64,000 nucleotides of DNA, from contig JAHBXG010000005.1 of the NCBI GenBank assembly GCA_019636565.1, forward strand, positions 62,001-126,000, in the 5' to 3' direction. The notes below the pieces were generated by a model. That model saw only the letters and a list, made by a program, of their open reading frames with translations. It made no database searches and was not told where the DNA came from. This document shows, one piece after another, positions 34,585 through 43,199 of the stretch. The first letter of the stretch is position 1. Each line of letters opens with the position of its first letter. This stretch comes from Phycisphaeraceae bacterium. Lineage in GTDB: Bacteria; Planctomycetota; Phycisphaerae; Phycisphaerales; UBA1924. The position numbers and the translations under genes were made by a program.

Positions 34585-35271
34585 TCATGTGAGCCTCGAC
34601 GTGCCATAGAGCAATGCAAGTACCTCGCCGCGGCTGGAGGGGTCGGTCTGGAAAATGCCTCGTATTGCGCTCGTCACCATTGTGCTGCCCGGTTTCTTGA
34701 TCCCCCGGGTGGTCATGCAGTTGTGCGTGGCTTCGACCACGCACACAGCGCCGCGCGGCTGCAACCCCTCCATGATGGCATCCGCGATCTGGTCGGTCAG
34801 CCGCTCCTGAAGCTGCGGGCGCATCGAGAAAGCATCGACCAGACGAGCGATCTTGCTCAGGCCCAATACCTTTCCATCAGGCAGGTAAGCCACATGCGCG
34901 CGCCCGGTGAACGGCAGCAGGTGATGCTCGCACATCGAATGAAAGGGGATGTTGCGCAGTAGAACCACTTGGTTGTATCCGTCCTTGAAAACCGTCCGCA
35001 TATACACCTGCGGATCGATTGGAAGACCCGACATCAATTCGGCGTACGATCGCGCCACTCGGTTGGGCGTCTTTCGCAGGCCTTCGCGGTCGGGGTCTTC
35101 GCCAACCGCGATGAGGATTTCTCGGACAGCCCGTTCGATTCGTGGCAAATCCACGCTAGGCGCTTTGACGTTGAATGGCTGTGCGAACTGCTGTGGCGCC
35201 AGATCGCCGGGGCTTGGTCCTTCCGCGATTGGCACGGAGGTAGAGAGAGTCGAAGTCATATGAAGTTCCAT
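34585..35271 (-). CDS. folE: GTP cyclohydrolase I
   Basis: 228 aa. All hallmarks are present: EDPDREGLRKTPNRVAR, the zinc/active-site motif FHSMCEHHLLPFTGRAHVAYLP and VEATHNCMTTRGIKKPGS with the second zinc cysteine. It converts GTP to dihydroneopterin triphosphate for folate or pterins. The first ~35 residues are extra; starts at 35271 or 35259 are both possible. Its place in the stress island is unexpected for a housekeeping enzyme and may mean a second, conditional copy. Confidence 0.92.
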   Translation of the reverse strand: MELHMTSTLSTSVPIAEGPSPGDLAPQQFAQPFNVKAPSVDLPRIERAVREILIAVGEDPDREGLRKTPNRVARSYAELMSGLPIDPQVYMRTVFKDGYNQVVLLRNIPFHSMCEHHLLPFTGRAHVAYLPDGKVLGLSKIARLVDAFSMRPQLQERLTDQIADAIMEGLQPRGAVCVVEATHNCMTTRGIKKPGSTMVTSAIRGIFQTDPSSRGEVLALLYGTSRLT

Positions 35272-35358
35272 AAGTGAGAGACGTGAGAACGGCAAAGATC
35301 CGAAACCGGTCTACGACACACGAGGGCACCCTGGGTGCCGACGCAGGGTGCGTGTCGA

Positions 35359-35667
35359 TCAGCGGTTGTCCAAGATTCCGTCGCGGATCGGTTGCGGGTT
35401 GCCCCCCGAACGATTGTTCCTTTCGCGGCGTTCGCCAGCGCGAACGACAACGGGCCCGACTCGCGAGGCGCCGTTCAACTCTTGCTCCGCCTGGACCCAG
35501 TCAGATACGTGATCGCCAGGCCCACCGTTGCGGCCTAGGAAAATCTCATAGGCACGGCGGCGGATATGGTCGGCCGTGGCTTCGACCATCGCAGTCACCC
35601 TGGCCGCCGCCTGCGTCGCCGACGTCCCGTTCTTGCGTTTCGTGATTATGGTCGTGATCGTGCTCAT
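35359..35667 (-). CDS. DUF2934 domain protein
   Basis: 102 aa from ATG 35667 (AAGGAG). The central DUF2934 helix pair (HIRRRAYEIFLGRNGGPGDHVSDWVQAEQELNG) is flanked by a Thr/Lys-rich start and a basic C-terminal tail. Paralogue of 5884-6102. The start overlaps the stop of the upstream ORF (ATGA). Confidence 0.75.
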   Translation of the reverse strand: MSTITTIITKRKNGTSATQAAARVTAMVEATADHIRRRAYEIFLGRNGGPGDHVSDWVQAEQELNGASRVGPVVVRAGERRERNNRSGGNPQPIRDGILDNR

Positions 35668-35945
35668 GGTGTGCTCCTTCGGTTTGTGGTGTAAGAGAGG
35701 GATACGCCGCACAATGCGGAAGTGATGATCAGTGCGGAGCCGGCGTGAAAAGGCTCCCGACAAGTCAATGGTGGGAAGCACGGCCGTCCCGACCTTGATT
35801 CGTTACCGTTTGGCAACGGAGCATCGGGTATCGAGTTCTTCGGCAACTGGTGGGCGAGTTGCCGGATCGTGGTCGAGGCCTCGACGCAGAGCGGTTCGAC
35901 ATCCATTACGCCTCGCGCCTTGTGTGTCTTTTTCAAAAAACTCAT
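35664..35945 (-). CDS. Small protein with half a CBS-like domain
   Basis: 93 aa from ATG 35945 (GGGAG seven bases upstream). Residues 12-45 (RGVMDVEPLCVEASTTIRQLAHQL, then a SIPDAPLP segment) follow the first half of a CBS domain, but the second half is missing and the rest has no match I recognise. Its stop overlaps the DUF2934 start. Either a truncated CBS protein or a shifted frame; a short in-frame VTNQGR segment appears if one base is added. Low certainty. Confidence 0.4.
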   Translation of the reverse strand: MSFLKKTHKARGVMDVEPLCVEASTTIRQLAHQLPKNSIPDAPLPNGNESRSGRPCFPPLTCREPFHAGSALIITSALCGVSLSYTTNRRSTP

Positions 35946-35970
35946 GCGTGACTCCCGAGTGTTAAATGCC

Positions 35971-36249
35971 TCAACGATAATTGCGGCGGTCTCTTGTTCC
36001 AATAGCCTGAGCTCCGCCTTCCCCCTCGGAGAGCGATGCGCCATAGCCAGCTTCGAGTACAGACCGGATCAACTCGGTCGCTTTGCACTCTTGATCGTGA
36101 CGAATTGTGGCTCGTGCACGGTAGAGGTTGACTTCCACTTTTTTCACTCCCGCGACAGATTCAAGCACACCGGTGATCTGATCCCGACACACGTTGCCAC
36201 GCATTCCGGAGATCAGTAGCACTGTTGTTGTGGCTCCTCGCATTGTCAC
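35971..36249 (-). CDS. Heavy-metal-associated (HMA) domain protein lacking one metal cysteine
   Basis: 92 aa. The ferredoxin-like HMA fold is clear (VLLISGMRGNVCRDQITGVL, GVKKVEVNLYRARATIRHD, ATELIRSVLEAGYGASL). The canonical GM-x-C-x-x-C loop reads GMRGNVC, so the first cysteine is replaced by glycine and one remains. Copper transfer as in CopZ would be impaired. It lies 25 bases upstream of the CBS-like gene on the same strand. Confidence 0.78.
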   Translation of the reverse strand: MTMRGATTTVLLISGMRGNVCRDQITGVLESVAGVKKVEVNLYRARATIRHDQECKATELIRSVLEAGYGASLSEGEGGAQAIGTRDRRNYR

Positions 36250-36292
36250 GTATTCGACCCTGCCGCGGCGTTCTGCCGCGTTTTACCTGGCT

Positions 36293-36700
36293 TCAACTCG
36301 TCACCGCCGCAACAACACGGCTGTGTTTCGTTTCTGTTGATCTGATGAGCCGCGAAGTGGCGGCATCCTTCCTACACACAACCCCGCGAATGGGCCGTGC
36401 CGCGCGACACGTTGCTCGACTGGGTTCGAACTCGTCATCGTCGGATCGAGCGGTCCGTTCGTCGGGCATCTGCTGCGCATCTCCAGTCGGAATTGGTGCC
36501 ACAAAGATCACGTCCGTCTCGCATGCTTGGGCCCGGGCCTCCCCGACGATGTGCTGGAGGTGGCGCTCGATCTCGACCCAGTTCAGTCGCTCGTTCCCGC
36601 CATACCACCTCCAGAGCTCCTCGGCGATGGCCGACACCAGCCGATGGTTCTGATCGAGTTCGCGCTGCTGGTCGTGAATCGGGCGGATGACGAGCTTCAA
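36293..36700 (-). CDS. Small uncharacterised protein (family shared with 11287-11532)
   Basis: 135 aa from a TTG start at 36700, chosen because GAGGAG lies seven bases upstream and because the sequence from there (LKLVIRPIHDQ) aligns with MKILIRSSGS of the paralogue. Shared core: NHRLVSAIAEELWRWYGGNERLNWVEIERHLQHIV. The C-terminal 80 residues are not shared and look disordered. Motif site F lies 75 bases upstream in the same orientation. Function unknown. Confidence 0.65.
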   Translation of the reverse strand: MKLVIRPIHDQQRELDQNHRLVSAIAEELWRWYGGNERLNWVEIERHLQHIVGEARAQACETDVIFVAPIPTGDAQQMPDERTARSDDDEFEPSRATCRAARPIRGVVCRKDAATSRLIRSTETKHSRVVAAVTS

Positions 36701-36774
36701 GTCGAGACTCCTCGTTGATGCCGAACTTGGTTCCGATGCCATCATCATCCCTCCGACCGCGTGCGCCGCTGCGC

Positions 36775-36790
36775 GAAGATTTCCCCAATC
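36775..36790 (-). promoter_or_regulatory. GATTGGGGAARTTTCC motif, site F
   Basis: On the minus strand GATTGGGGAAATCTTC, pointing to the mini-protein gene that starts at 36700. Confidence 0.55.
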
Positions 36791-36834
36791 AATCAGGCAC
36801 CTGACCCCGCCCGCCAAGGCTCGCTGTCGCGCGA

Positions 36835-37170
36835 TCAGCCGCGCCCATGGCGATTGGCGAGGCCACGATTGACGCGCCGGGCGACCTGGTGTTTGAGCGA
36901 GTGCGCCGCACCGGCTACGGCGGCAAAGAAATCGACGTCGCCGTGACGAGCGATCACTTCGCCGCTACCAGCACCGCGGCCTCGCACGGTGGCGAGAATT
37001 ACACATCGCTTGTCCAGGCTGCCCTTGGGACCGTTAACATCACCGATCTGCACCCGCACTTCGCGGATGCGAGTGATGAAGCGGCTCAACGCGGCAATCA
37101 CGCGGGAGTGAACGTAGTCAAGCATCCTCGGAGTGATCCGGTCGCGGCAGTTGATGAGTCGGATTTGCAT
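36835..37170 (-). CDS. HPF/RaiA-like ribosome-associated protein, copy 2
   Basis: 111 aa from ATG 37170 with AAGGAG. The S30AE-like pattern is visible (MQIRLINCRDRITPRMLDYVHSRVIAALSRF, VRVQIGDVNGPKGSLDKRCVI, DFFAAVAGAAHSLKHQVARRVNRG). The shared DVNGPK/DLNGPK motif ties it to 26473-26850. It lacks a C-terminal dimerisation domain. Confidence 0.72.
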   Translation of the reverse strand: MQIRLINCRDRITPRMLDYVHSRVIAALSRFITRIREVRVQIGDVNGPKGSLDKRCVILATVRGRGAGSGEVIARHGDVDFFAAVAGAAHSLKHQVARRVNRGLANRHGRG

Positions 37171-37377
37171 GTCGAAGCTCCTTGCCGGCAGGTGAACGCG
37201 CACTCCAGCGAACCGGGCAACCTGCAGGCACAAAGAGGATGTCCGCGGCATCGAGCCTTCTCGATGCGGAAACATCCTCAATCCAGCGCGAGCGTGGCAT
37301 CCGCACATCTTCTGACTGGAGTGCGGCGTGAGACCGTCACGAGGGCTTCGCAAGCTCGGCAGCGGGAGCGTCGCGCG

Positions 37378-37393
37378 TGTTGGGGAAGTATCC
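37378..37393 (+). promoter_or_regulatory. GATTGGGGAARTTTCC motif, site G
   Basis: TGTTGGGGAAGTATCC, 52 bases before the mini-protein that opens the second kinase/regulator operon (37445). Confidence 0.5.
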
Positions 37394-37444
37394 TCTCCGA
37401 GAACACGCCGATGCTACGAAATAATCTCGGATAGGGAGGCCAGT

Positions 37445-37687
37445 ATGAACCGGAGAACAGCCGTTGGAGCCAAGCAGGTCAAGGGAGAGGAGAATCGTGA
37501 GCGCAAACTGTCTCCTCGCGCTTCAGTCGAACCGAATGGTGCTCCGTCCGGGGCCGACAGGTTTTCCCCAGTGAGCCCGCAGTCGCAGGCGGCGGACGCG
37601 ACGGCGCGCGCACGGGCGCTGGCGAGGTGGGAGAATGAAGGTGGCCGCGTGGTGCTCGTGGATCACCGACCGCTCCGCGGCGCATAA
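37445..37687 (+). CDS. Small protein upstream of the second PAS kinase
   Basis: 80 aa from ATG 37445 with GGGAGG upstream. A basic, disordered N-terminal 50 residues is followed by a helical ATARARALARWENEGGRVVLVDH segment. I know this RWE(N/G)EGG ending only as a recurring feature of short stress-locus proteins without assigned function. It lies 31 bases before the kinase gene and shares the motif site G promoter region. Confidence 0.55.
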   Translation: MNRRTAVGAKQVKGEENRERKLSPRASVEPNGAPSGADRFSPVSPQSQAADATARARALARWENEGGRVVLVDHRPLRGA

Positions 37688-37718
37688 CAGAACACGGATC
37701 CGCGTACACTGTCACAGG

Positions 37719-39311
37719 ATGCCATCCGATCGCCCAACGCGCAAGCGAAAGCCGCCTGTCTGGAGATCTGCCCCGACGGAGGTCCCCTATCAGGCCGTTC
37801 TCGCCGCTGCGCTCGACCCGATTGTCACCATCGACGGCACCGGTGTCATCCAATCCGTAAGCGACTCGGTGCTTCGCGTATTCGGTTGGAGGCCCACCGA
37901 TCTCATCGGAAGAAACATAAACGTGCTCATGCCCGAGCCGCACCACTCTGCTCACGACGGGTACCTCGCCAAGTACCACGAGACCGGCCGGACCGAGCAT
38001 CTAAACCGAGCCCGAAAGTTCGAAGCATTGCGAAAGGACGGAACGCTTTTCCCCGTGGAAGTGTCCGTGTCGCGTGTCGATGTTCCAGGACAGGCGTCAC
38101 CTCTGTTCGTCGGCATCATCCGAGACCTAAGCGGACAGGCCGCGGAGAGTGCCGTCGAACCACACGACGTACTTGCAAAGTCAAGGGACAATAACCGTCT
38201 TCACGAACTCCTTGCCGAGCAGACCTCCGCTCTGCAGACGGCGCATCTGCGCCTGCGTATGTCGGACCGCCTCGCATCGATTGGCGCCCTCGCCGCAGGC
38301 CTAGGCCACGACATGAACAATGTGCTCCTGCCCGTGCGTGCGCATCTCGAGGCCGCAGGAGCGTTGACTCTGATGCCCGACGTGCGCGACCACATCGACG
38401 CCGTCCTTAAGAGTGTGACGTACCTCCAACAGCTTGCCGACGGCCTGCACTTTCTTGCGCTTGACACGGATGGTGAAGACTCAGGGCCATCCGCGACCGA
38501 TCTCGGCGTTTGGTGGTCACAGGTAGGGCCGCTGCTCACCAAAGCAGTGCCCAAGCACGTGAGCGTCACCGTGTCCATGCCGCCCGGTCTCCCGGAGGTC
38601 GGCGTCTCGGCCCACGGGCTGACTCAGGCCATGTTGAATCTGGTCGTGAACGCGGGTGAGGCGATTCGTCCGCCTCCCGCCGATCGGAAGCGTCGCCAGG
38701 GACAAGTGCGAGTCTGGGCGGAGGCAACCAAGAGCGGCACACATGTCAGGCTCGGTGTTACCGATGACGGTCATGGCATGTCGCCGGAGGTGCAGCGAAA
38801 TGCTTTCGAAATGTTCTATACAACCAAATCGCGAGGGCTTGGCACAGGACTTGGCCTTCCGCTTGTCGCTCGGGTGGTTCGCCGCGCGGGCGGTTCAGTC
38901 CAAATTGAGTCCAAGCCCGGCAAGGGCACGACCGTCGCAATCCTGCTACCAGTCGCGGAGCCTGAGCGGCTTGTGATCCGACCATCTGAGGCCCGCGGCG
39001 CAGTAATCACGCTGACCGACAGACGTGCCGAGGCCATGATCCGGCACCTGCTCGAAATGGCCGGAGTCCGGGTGATCTTCGGGAGCGACCCGGCCGACGC
39101 CGACATCTGGGTCTCGGACCCGACGACGAGTGCCCTTGATGGTGCCAAGGCTTGGCGCAAGCGGCACCCTCATGGGGGGCTAGTTTTGTTCGGCAAGACC
39201 GGCTCCAGTTCTGCTCGCGAGTGGAACGATCTCCACCCCTTTACAATTGAGGACAGGAATGACCTGAACGCGATCAGTACGGCGCTGGGCCGCGCGATCG
39301 TCGGTTTATGA
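37719..39311 (+). CDS. PAS-domain sensor histidine kinase with C-terminal receiver-like domain (paralogue of 9550-11121)
   Basis: 530 aa. Same architecture as the first copy: PAS (LDPIVTIDGTGVIQSVSDSV, IGRNINVLMPEPHHSAHDGYL), HisKA with phospho-His197 (AAGLGHDMNN), HATPase_c (NLVVNAGEAI, DDGHGM, GTGLGLPLVARV) and a C-terminal receiver-like domain. Here the acceptor position reads VSDPTTS, keeping an Asp that the first copy has lost. No membrane helix. It forms an operon with the mini-protein at 37445 and the regulator at 39330. Promoter region contains motif site G. Confidence 0.92.
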   Translation: MPSDRPTRKRKPPVWRSAPTEVPYQAVLAAALDPIVTIDGTGVIQSVSDSVLRVFGWRPTDLIGRNINVLMPEPHHSAHDGYLAKYHETGRTEHLNRARKFEALRKDGTLFPVEVSVSRVDVPGQASPLFVGIIRDLSGQAAESAVEPHDVLAKSRDNNRLHELLAEQTSALQTAHLRLRMSDRLASIGALAAGLGHDMNNVLLPVRAHLEAAGALTLMPDVRDHIDAVLKSVTYLQQLADGLHFLALDTDGEDSGPSATDLGVWWSQVGPLLTKAVPKHVSVTVSMPPGLPEVGVSAHGLTQAMLNLVVNAGEAIRPPPADRKRRQGQVRVWAEATKSGTHVRLGVTDDGHGMSPEVQRNAFEMFYTTKSRGLGTGLGLPLVARVVRRAGGSVQIESKPGKGTTVAILLPVAEPERLVIRPSEARGAVITLTDRRAEAMIRHLLEMAGVRVIFGSDPADADIWVSDPTTSALDGAKAWRKRHPHGGLVLFGKTGSSSAREWNDLHPFTIEDRNDLNAISTALGRAIVGL

Positions 39312-39329
39312 TTGAGGAGTCTGCTCACC

Positions 39330-40136
39330 GTGCCCAAACGCGCCCCCCGCATCAGCAAACCCGGCGCAATTTCGCTGAAGGCGACCCGTGCCGAAACGAA
39401 AGGCTCGTCGCCGCAACCGGCGATCTCGGGCGTCACCGATGACGCAGGTATCCGCGTGCTGTGCGTGGACGACCACGCCGTACTGGTGGAAGGGCTCAGG
39501 GCGAAGTTCGCAGTGGAGAACCGGATACGTATCGTCGGGAGTCTCGCGAGCGCGGAGCTCCTGCTGGAGGAAACGGCCCGGCTCGGTCCCGACATCATCC
39601 TGCTGGATATCGAGATGCCCGGACCGGATGTCTTCGAGATGGCCGACCGTCTCCGTCACGCACACCCGAAACTGCGCTTTATCTTCCTTAGCGCCCACAT
39701 CCGCGACGGCTATCTTGCGGCCGCGTACAAATGCGGCGCCTGGGGCTACTTCGCCAAGGGGGACGAACTCGACGACATCGTCGCGGGTATCGGAGAGGTC
39801 GCTTGCAGCACCGCCGGCACGTTCGTCATGGGACCGAAGGTGCGGGCGCGCTGCCGGCCGACGGCGATGCGCACCGCCGGTGGCCCGCGACGCAGAGCCG
39901 ATGCCCCCGTTCCCGGCGGCGGGCCGGCGACGCCGCTGGCCTCGCTTTCGTCGCGTGAAATCGAGGTCCTGCGTCTCATCGGCAAGGGCCTCTCTCGTGT
40001 GCAGATCGCTGCCGAACTCAGCCGCAGCGCCAAAACCATCGACCGCCACCAGGACCGCATGTTGAAGAAACTGGGCATCTCCAGCCGAGCCGAACTGATC
40101 CGTCTGGCGATCCGCGAGGGGTTTGCGGAGGCGTGA
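39330..40136 (+). CDS. NarL/FixJ-family response regulator (paralogue of 8712-9530)
   Basis: 268 aa from GTG 39330 (GAGGAG ten bases upstream), 18 bases after the kinase stop. Receiver with VLCVDDH and phosphoacceptor Asp93 (IILLDIEMPGPD), then LuxR-type HTH (LSSREIEVLRLIGKGLSRVQIAAELSRSAKTIDRH). The close match of receiver and HTH to the first copy suggests that both regulators may read the same DNA site. Confidence 0.92.
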   Translation: MPKRAPRISKPGAISLKATRAETKGSSPQPAISGVTDDAGIRVLCVDDHAVLVEGLRAKFAVENRIRIVGSLASAELLLEETARLGPDIILLDIEMPGPDVFEMADRLRHAHPKLRFIFLSAHIRDGYLAAAYKCGAWGYFAKGDELDDIVAGIGEVACSTAGTFVMGPKVRARCRPTAMRTAGGPRRRADAPVPGGGPATPLASLSSREIEVLRLIGKGLSRVQIAAELSRSAKTIDRHQDRMLKKLGISSRAELIRLAIREGFAEA

Positions 40137-40622
40137 GGCGCTGCGCCAGACCGACATTCTTGCTCTGGCCCCACAACAAACAAACTGCTATTCCGTCCTA
40201 TTGGCGGCGCCGGCATTCAGTTGCACTGTCAAGAGCATCCGGCTCACCGCTCGCGCGAGAACATCGTGCACGACCGCGGAAACCAACCCTAGCAGATGGC
40301 CGGCATGACCGTCATGCGCTTGGCCTTCAGCCGCTACCTGGAAGTGCCCTTCGAGCACCTGAATGTCCACGATGCCCTTGGTGCAGTGTGGGGGAGGCGC
40401 GTGAAATGGCGAAAGAGAAACAAGGCCACGGTTGTGGGACCGCGCTTTATAGAGCGTTTCCTGGCTGTCCCGACTCGACCTCCCGCCCGAGTCTCATCGC
40501 GCCTTCGTTCAGTTCGTATTGGTGCTGCGGCGCCGCGAAACGCTCCGCGGGGCGCCGACGCAACCGTTCCGATTACGGACCTCGCTCGGCGGCTGGTGTT
40601 CGCACTTCCATCAGTGGGCTGT
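40137..40622. other. Gap after the second two-component operon, nothing recognised
   Basis: About 490 bases between the regulator stop and a convergent DUF488 gene. No ribosome-site-supported frame, hairpin terminator or copy of the motif was seen. Confidence 0.4.
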
Positions 40623-41204
40623 TCATCTCTTGCGTATCCGTCGAGCCGCCGCCGCTGCCATCGCCCCTGGATAGGTAACCACAGGCGCCACTCCGCGGTT
40701 TCCCGCCTTCGTCACGACCGCGAACTCGGTTAGTTCGTGTCGAGTTGCCAGCGACGGGCTCATCATGTGCTTCACCGGGATGCCGCGGGCCACTTCCGCG
40801 TCCGCGATCATGCGACGGTGGCAGCGCCACCACACGGCCTCCGAGCACATCACGCACACCCGCCGTTCTTTCCGCCGCTCGTTCAACTCCCGCAACCCGT
40901 TCTCGAACTCTTCCGTCTGCATGTAGTCTGCGTACGCGCGGAAGCGGGCGTTCTGCCAGCCGGAGTTCACCGAGGCTGTTGCGGGACGCCGGAACCCACC
41001 GAGCGCGGCAAGATGAACATACGCGATCGCGGAATTCGGCAGCGCCCTTTCCAATCGCTGCTCGTTGAACCACGGAAAGGCACGAGACCCCGGCACTTTC
41101 CGCACATCGACAACCTCTTGGATCTCCCAGGCCTTTAGCAACTCCACAAACTCCGCCCACCCGCGCGTGGAATGGCCGACCGTGAACAAGGTTCGTTGTC
41201 CCAT
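40623..41204 (-). CDS. DUF488 family protein (long form)
   Basis: 193 aa. LFTVGHSTRGWAEFVELLKAWEIQEVVDVRKVPGSRAFPWFN at the N-terminus and CVMCSEAVWWRCHRRMIAD with the conserved CxxC-like and RCHR motif are the DUF488 hallmarks. Function is not established for the family. It is divergent from the universal stress protein gene that starts at 41569. Confidence 0.88.
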   Translation of the reverse strand: MGQRTLFTVGHSTRGWAEFVELLKAWEIQEVVDVRKVPGSRAFPWFNEQRLERALPNSAIAYVHLAALGGFRRPATASVNSGWQNARFRAYADYMQTEEFENGLRELNERRKERRVCVMCSEAVWWRCHRRMIADAEVARGIPVKHMMSPSLATRHELTEFAVVTKAGNRGVAPVVTYPGAMAAAAARRIRKR

Positions 41205-41513
41205 CGCCGGATCGTACCTCGTGCCATCGCTTTCGCCGCCGCGTATTCGACAAGATCGTCTCGCTGAGAGATCGCATGTTGCAAAGCTCTGCCCATTCGG
41301 CCGGGCCGTCGCGACCGTCCACGCTTCAATCCCGATTCTCGATGGGCGGGAATGTGTTCCCGGAAGTGCGGCACAGATTCCCGACGGCTCGGAACGTGTT
41401 CCGCGCGAGTTGACGTCGGGCGGCACGCGTGCGGCGGAGGGATCGGGCGGGCGGCGCCGACTCGGAGGATCGAGTGAGGAAACTGCGACTCCGGCGTTTG
41501 CAGACTGGCAACC

Positions 41514-41529
41514 GATTGGGGAAATTTCC
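41514..41529 (+). promoter_or_regulatory. GATTGGGGAARTTTCC motif, site D
   Basis: GATTGGGGAAATTTCC with a perfect GGAAATTTCC palindrome, 40 bases before the start of the universal stress protein gene. Best-placed copy in the window. Confidence 0.65.
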
Positions 41530-41568
41530 ACGGAGAGACGGAGACGCCGGAGCGCGACCATATTTCCC

Positions 41569-42546
41569 GTGAACGTCCTTCGCAACATCGTCGTCGGCTT
41601 GGACTTCACCCCGGCCTCGCGGGAGGCGCTGAGGCAGGCCGCGCGGATCGCGGCCTGGGACGATGCAACACTCCACGCCCTGCACGTGATCGAATCCTCG
41701 GCCATCGACGAGATGCTTGCCTTCGTAGGGCTCGGCCGCGACGAGTCATGGGACGCGATCCGGGCGCGAGGCCGGGAACTCGCGAAGCATGTGGCGGCGG
41801 ACGGAAGACTGGCGGTTGGCGCTCGAACCGATGTCGAGGTCGGCTCGCCGGTCGAGCTCCTTTCTCGTGCGGTCAGGACGCATGACGCCGACTTGCTCGT
41901 TTTGGGCGTCCGCAGCCCCGCGAGCACGAGCCGTGGCCTTGGGCCGGTTGCGACGGGGTGCCTGCGCCACGCTTCCACCAAGGTGCTCTTGGCGCGCGAA
42001 GACCACGCCGGGCCCTACAAATCCATCGTTGCTTGCACGGACTTCTCGGACACATCTTTTTGGGCCGTCCAGATGGCAGTTCGCGTGGCCCAGCAAGACA
42101 AGGCAACCCTTCGCGTCATGCACATCGCCATGCCGCCGCGCCTTGATATGGCCTTCGCAGGGGACCCGTTGGGATTCTGGCCCGGTCAGCCTCTTGAGGT
42201 CATGGAAATGTGGAACGACTACCGCGCCTCGCTGGAGCCGAGGCTGGAGAAGTTCATTGAGCCGCTTCGGCCCGAGATGTCCGCGCTCAACGTCACGCTC
42301 GATATTGCCGAACACGAGCACTACGGCCGTGGCATTGCGGCCTACGCCAAGCAACACAAGGCTGATCTGATGGTGCTGGGGAATCAAGGGAAGACCAACC
42401 TCCGCCACACCCTTCTCGGTAGCACCGCAGAGCGTGCGCTGGCCGAGTTTCCCTGCTCGACGCTGGTGGTCAAACCCATCGAGACCGTAAAAACTCCGAC
42501 CGATACATTATCCCCCGGCGCTGTGGCGAGCAAATCGGTCATGTGA
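41569..42546 (+). CDS. Tandem-domain universal stress protein
   Basis: 325 aa from GTG 41569. Two Usp domains: the first begins RNIVVGLDFTPASREALRQA, the second YKSIVACTDFSDTSFWAVQMAVRVA, each with an Asp near the ATP site. The G-x2-G-x9-G(S/T) ATP motif is clear in the second (VLGNQGKTNLRHTLLGSTAERAL) and degenerate in the first (LGVRSPASTSRGLGPVATG). Usp proteins respond to hypoxia and starvation. It lies just downstream of motif site D. Confidence 0.9.
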   Translation: MNVLRNIVVGLDFTPASREALRQAARIAAWDDATLHALHVIESSAIDEMLAFVGLGRDESWDAIRARGRELAKHVAADGRLAVGARTDVEVGSPVELLSRAVRTHDADLLVLGVRSPASTSRGLGPVATGCLRHASTKVLLAREDHAGPYKSIVACTDFSDTSFWAVQMAVRVAQQDKATLRVMHIAMPPRLDMAFAGDPLGFWPGQPLEVMEMWNDYRASLEPRLEKFIEPLRPEMSALNVTLDIAEHEHYGRGIAAYAKQHKADLMVLGNQGKTNLRHTLLGSTAERALAEFPCSTLVVKPIETVKTPTDTLSPGAVASKSVM

Positions 42547-42621
42547 TAGATGTGACGATTCTTGAGAACCCCCGCAACCAACGCTCAGTGATCGACTCAA
42601 CAACAGAAGGAGACCGCCCAA

Positions 42622-43053
42622 ATGGATACCCAGGCCCTGAACCGCATATACGTCCCGCTCTGGCTCTGCTACGGGCTCGTCCCGATCATTGCGGGCGCGG
42701 ACAAATTCACGAACGTGCTGACCGACTGGTCTAAATACCTTCCGGGATTCATGACCAATGTCGTTCCGGTGAGTCCGCACACCTTCATGATGGGCGTGGG
42801 CGTCATCGAGATCGTCGCGGGGCTGGCAGTGCTGACCGTGCTCCCGCGCCTCGGAGCGTACGTCGTGGCCCTGTGGCTGGTGCTGATCGCGGGCGCCGTG
42901 ACCATCACGGGTTTCTATGACATCGCCGTCCGCGATCTCGCCATGGCGCTTGGTGCATACACGCTGGGCAGTGTCGCCGCGCTCCGCGGTGAGGCGATCA
43001 TTCCCAGTAAGCGCCGCACGACCGAAGGGGGGCTTGCTGTCGGCCACAGTTAA
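42622..43053 (+). CDS. DoxX-like membrane protein
   Basis: 143 aa with about four membrane helices: RIYVPLWLCYGLVPIIAGADKF, HTFMMGVGVIEIVAGLAVLTV, LGAYVVALWLVLIAGAVTI and DLAMALGAYTLGSVAAL. The helix-1 motif with GADKF and the overall layout are DoxX-like. DoxX proteins are tied to thiosulfate or quinone redox stress. It lies between two universal stress protein genes, preceded by AGAAGGAG. Confidence 0.75.
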   Translation: MDTQALNRIYVPLWLCYGLVPIIAGADKFTNVLTDWSKYLPGFMTNVVPVSPHTFMMGVGVIEIVAGLAVLTVLPRLGAYVVALWLVLIAGAVTITGFYDIAVRDLAMALGAYTLGSVAALRGEAIIPSKRRTTEGGLAVGHS

Positions 43054-43199
43054 GCTGGAGCCGATCGTCGAAACAGAAATGCCGGGGCAGAGTCCAACAA
43101 CGAGCAAGTTGCCGCCAACTGTGCAGCGTCGTCGGCAACCCGTTTCCCTAGCATGTCCTGCCCGTGGCCTGAAATTGACGGACCTCTCGGAGCGCGCCA

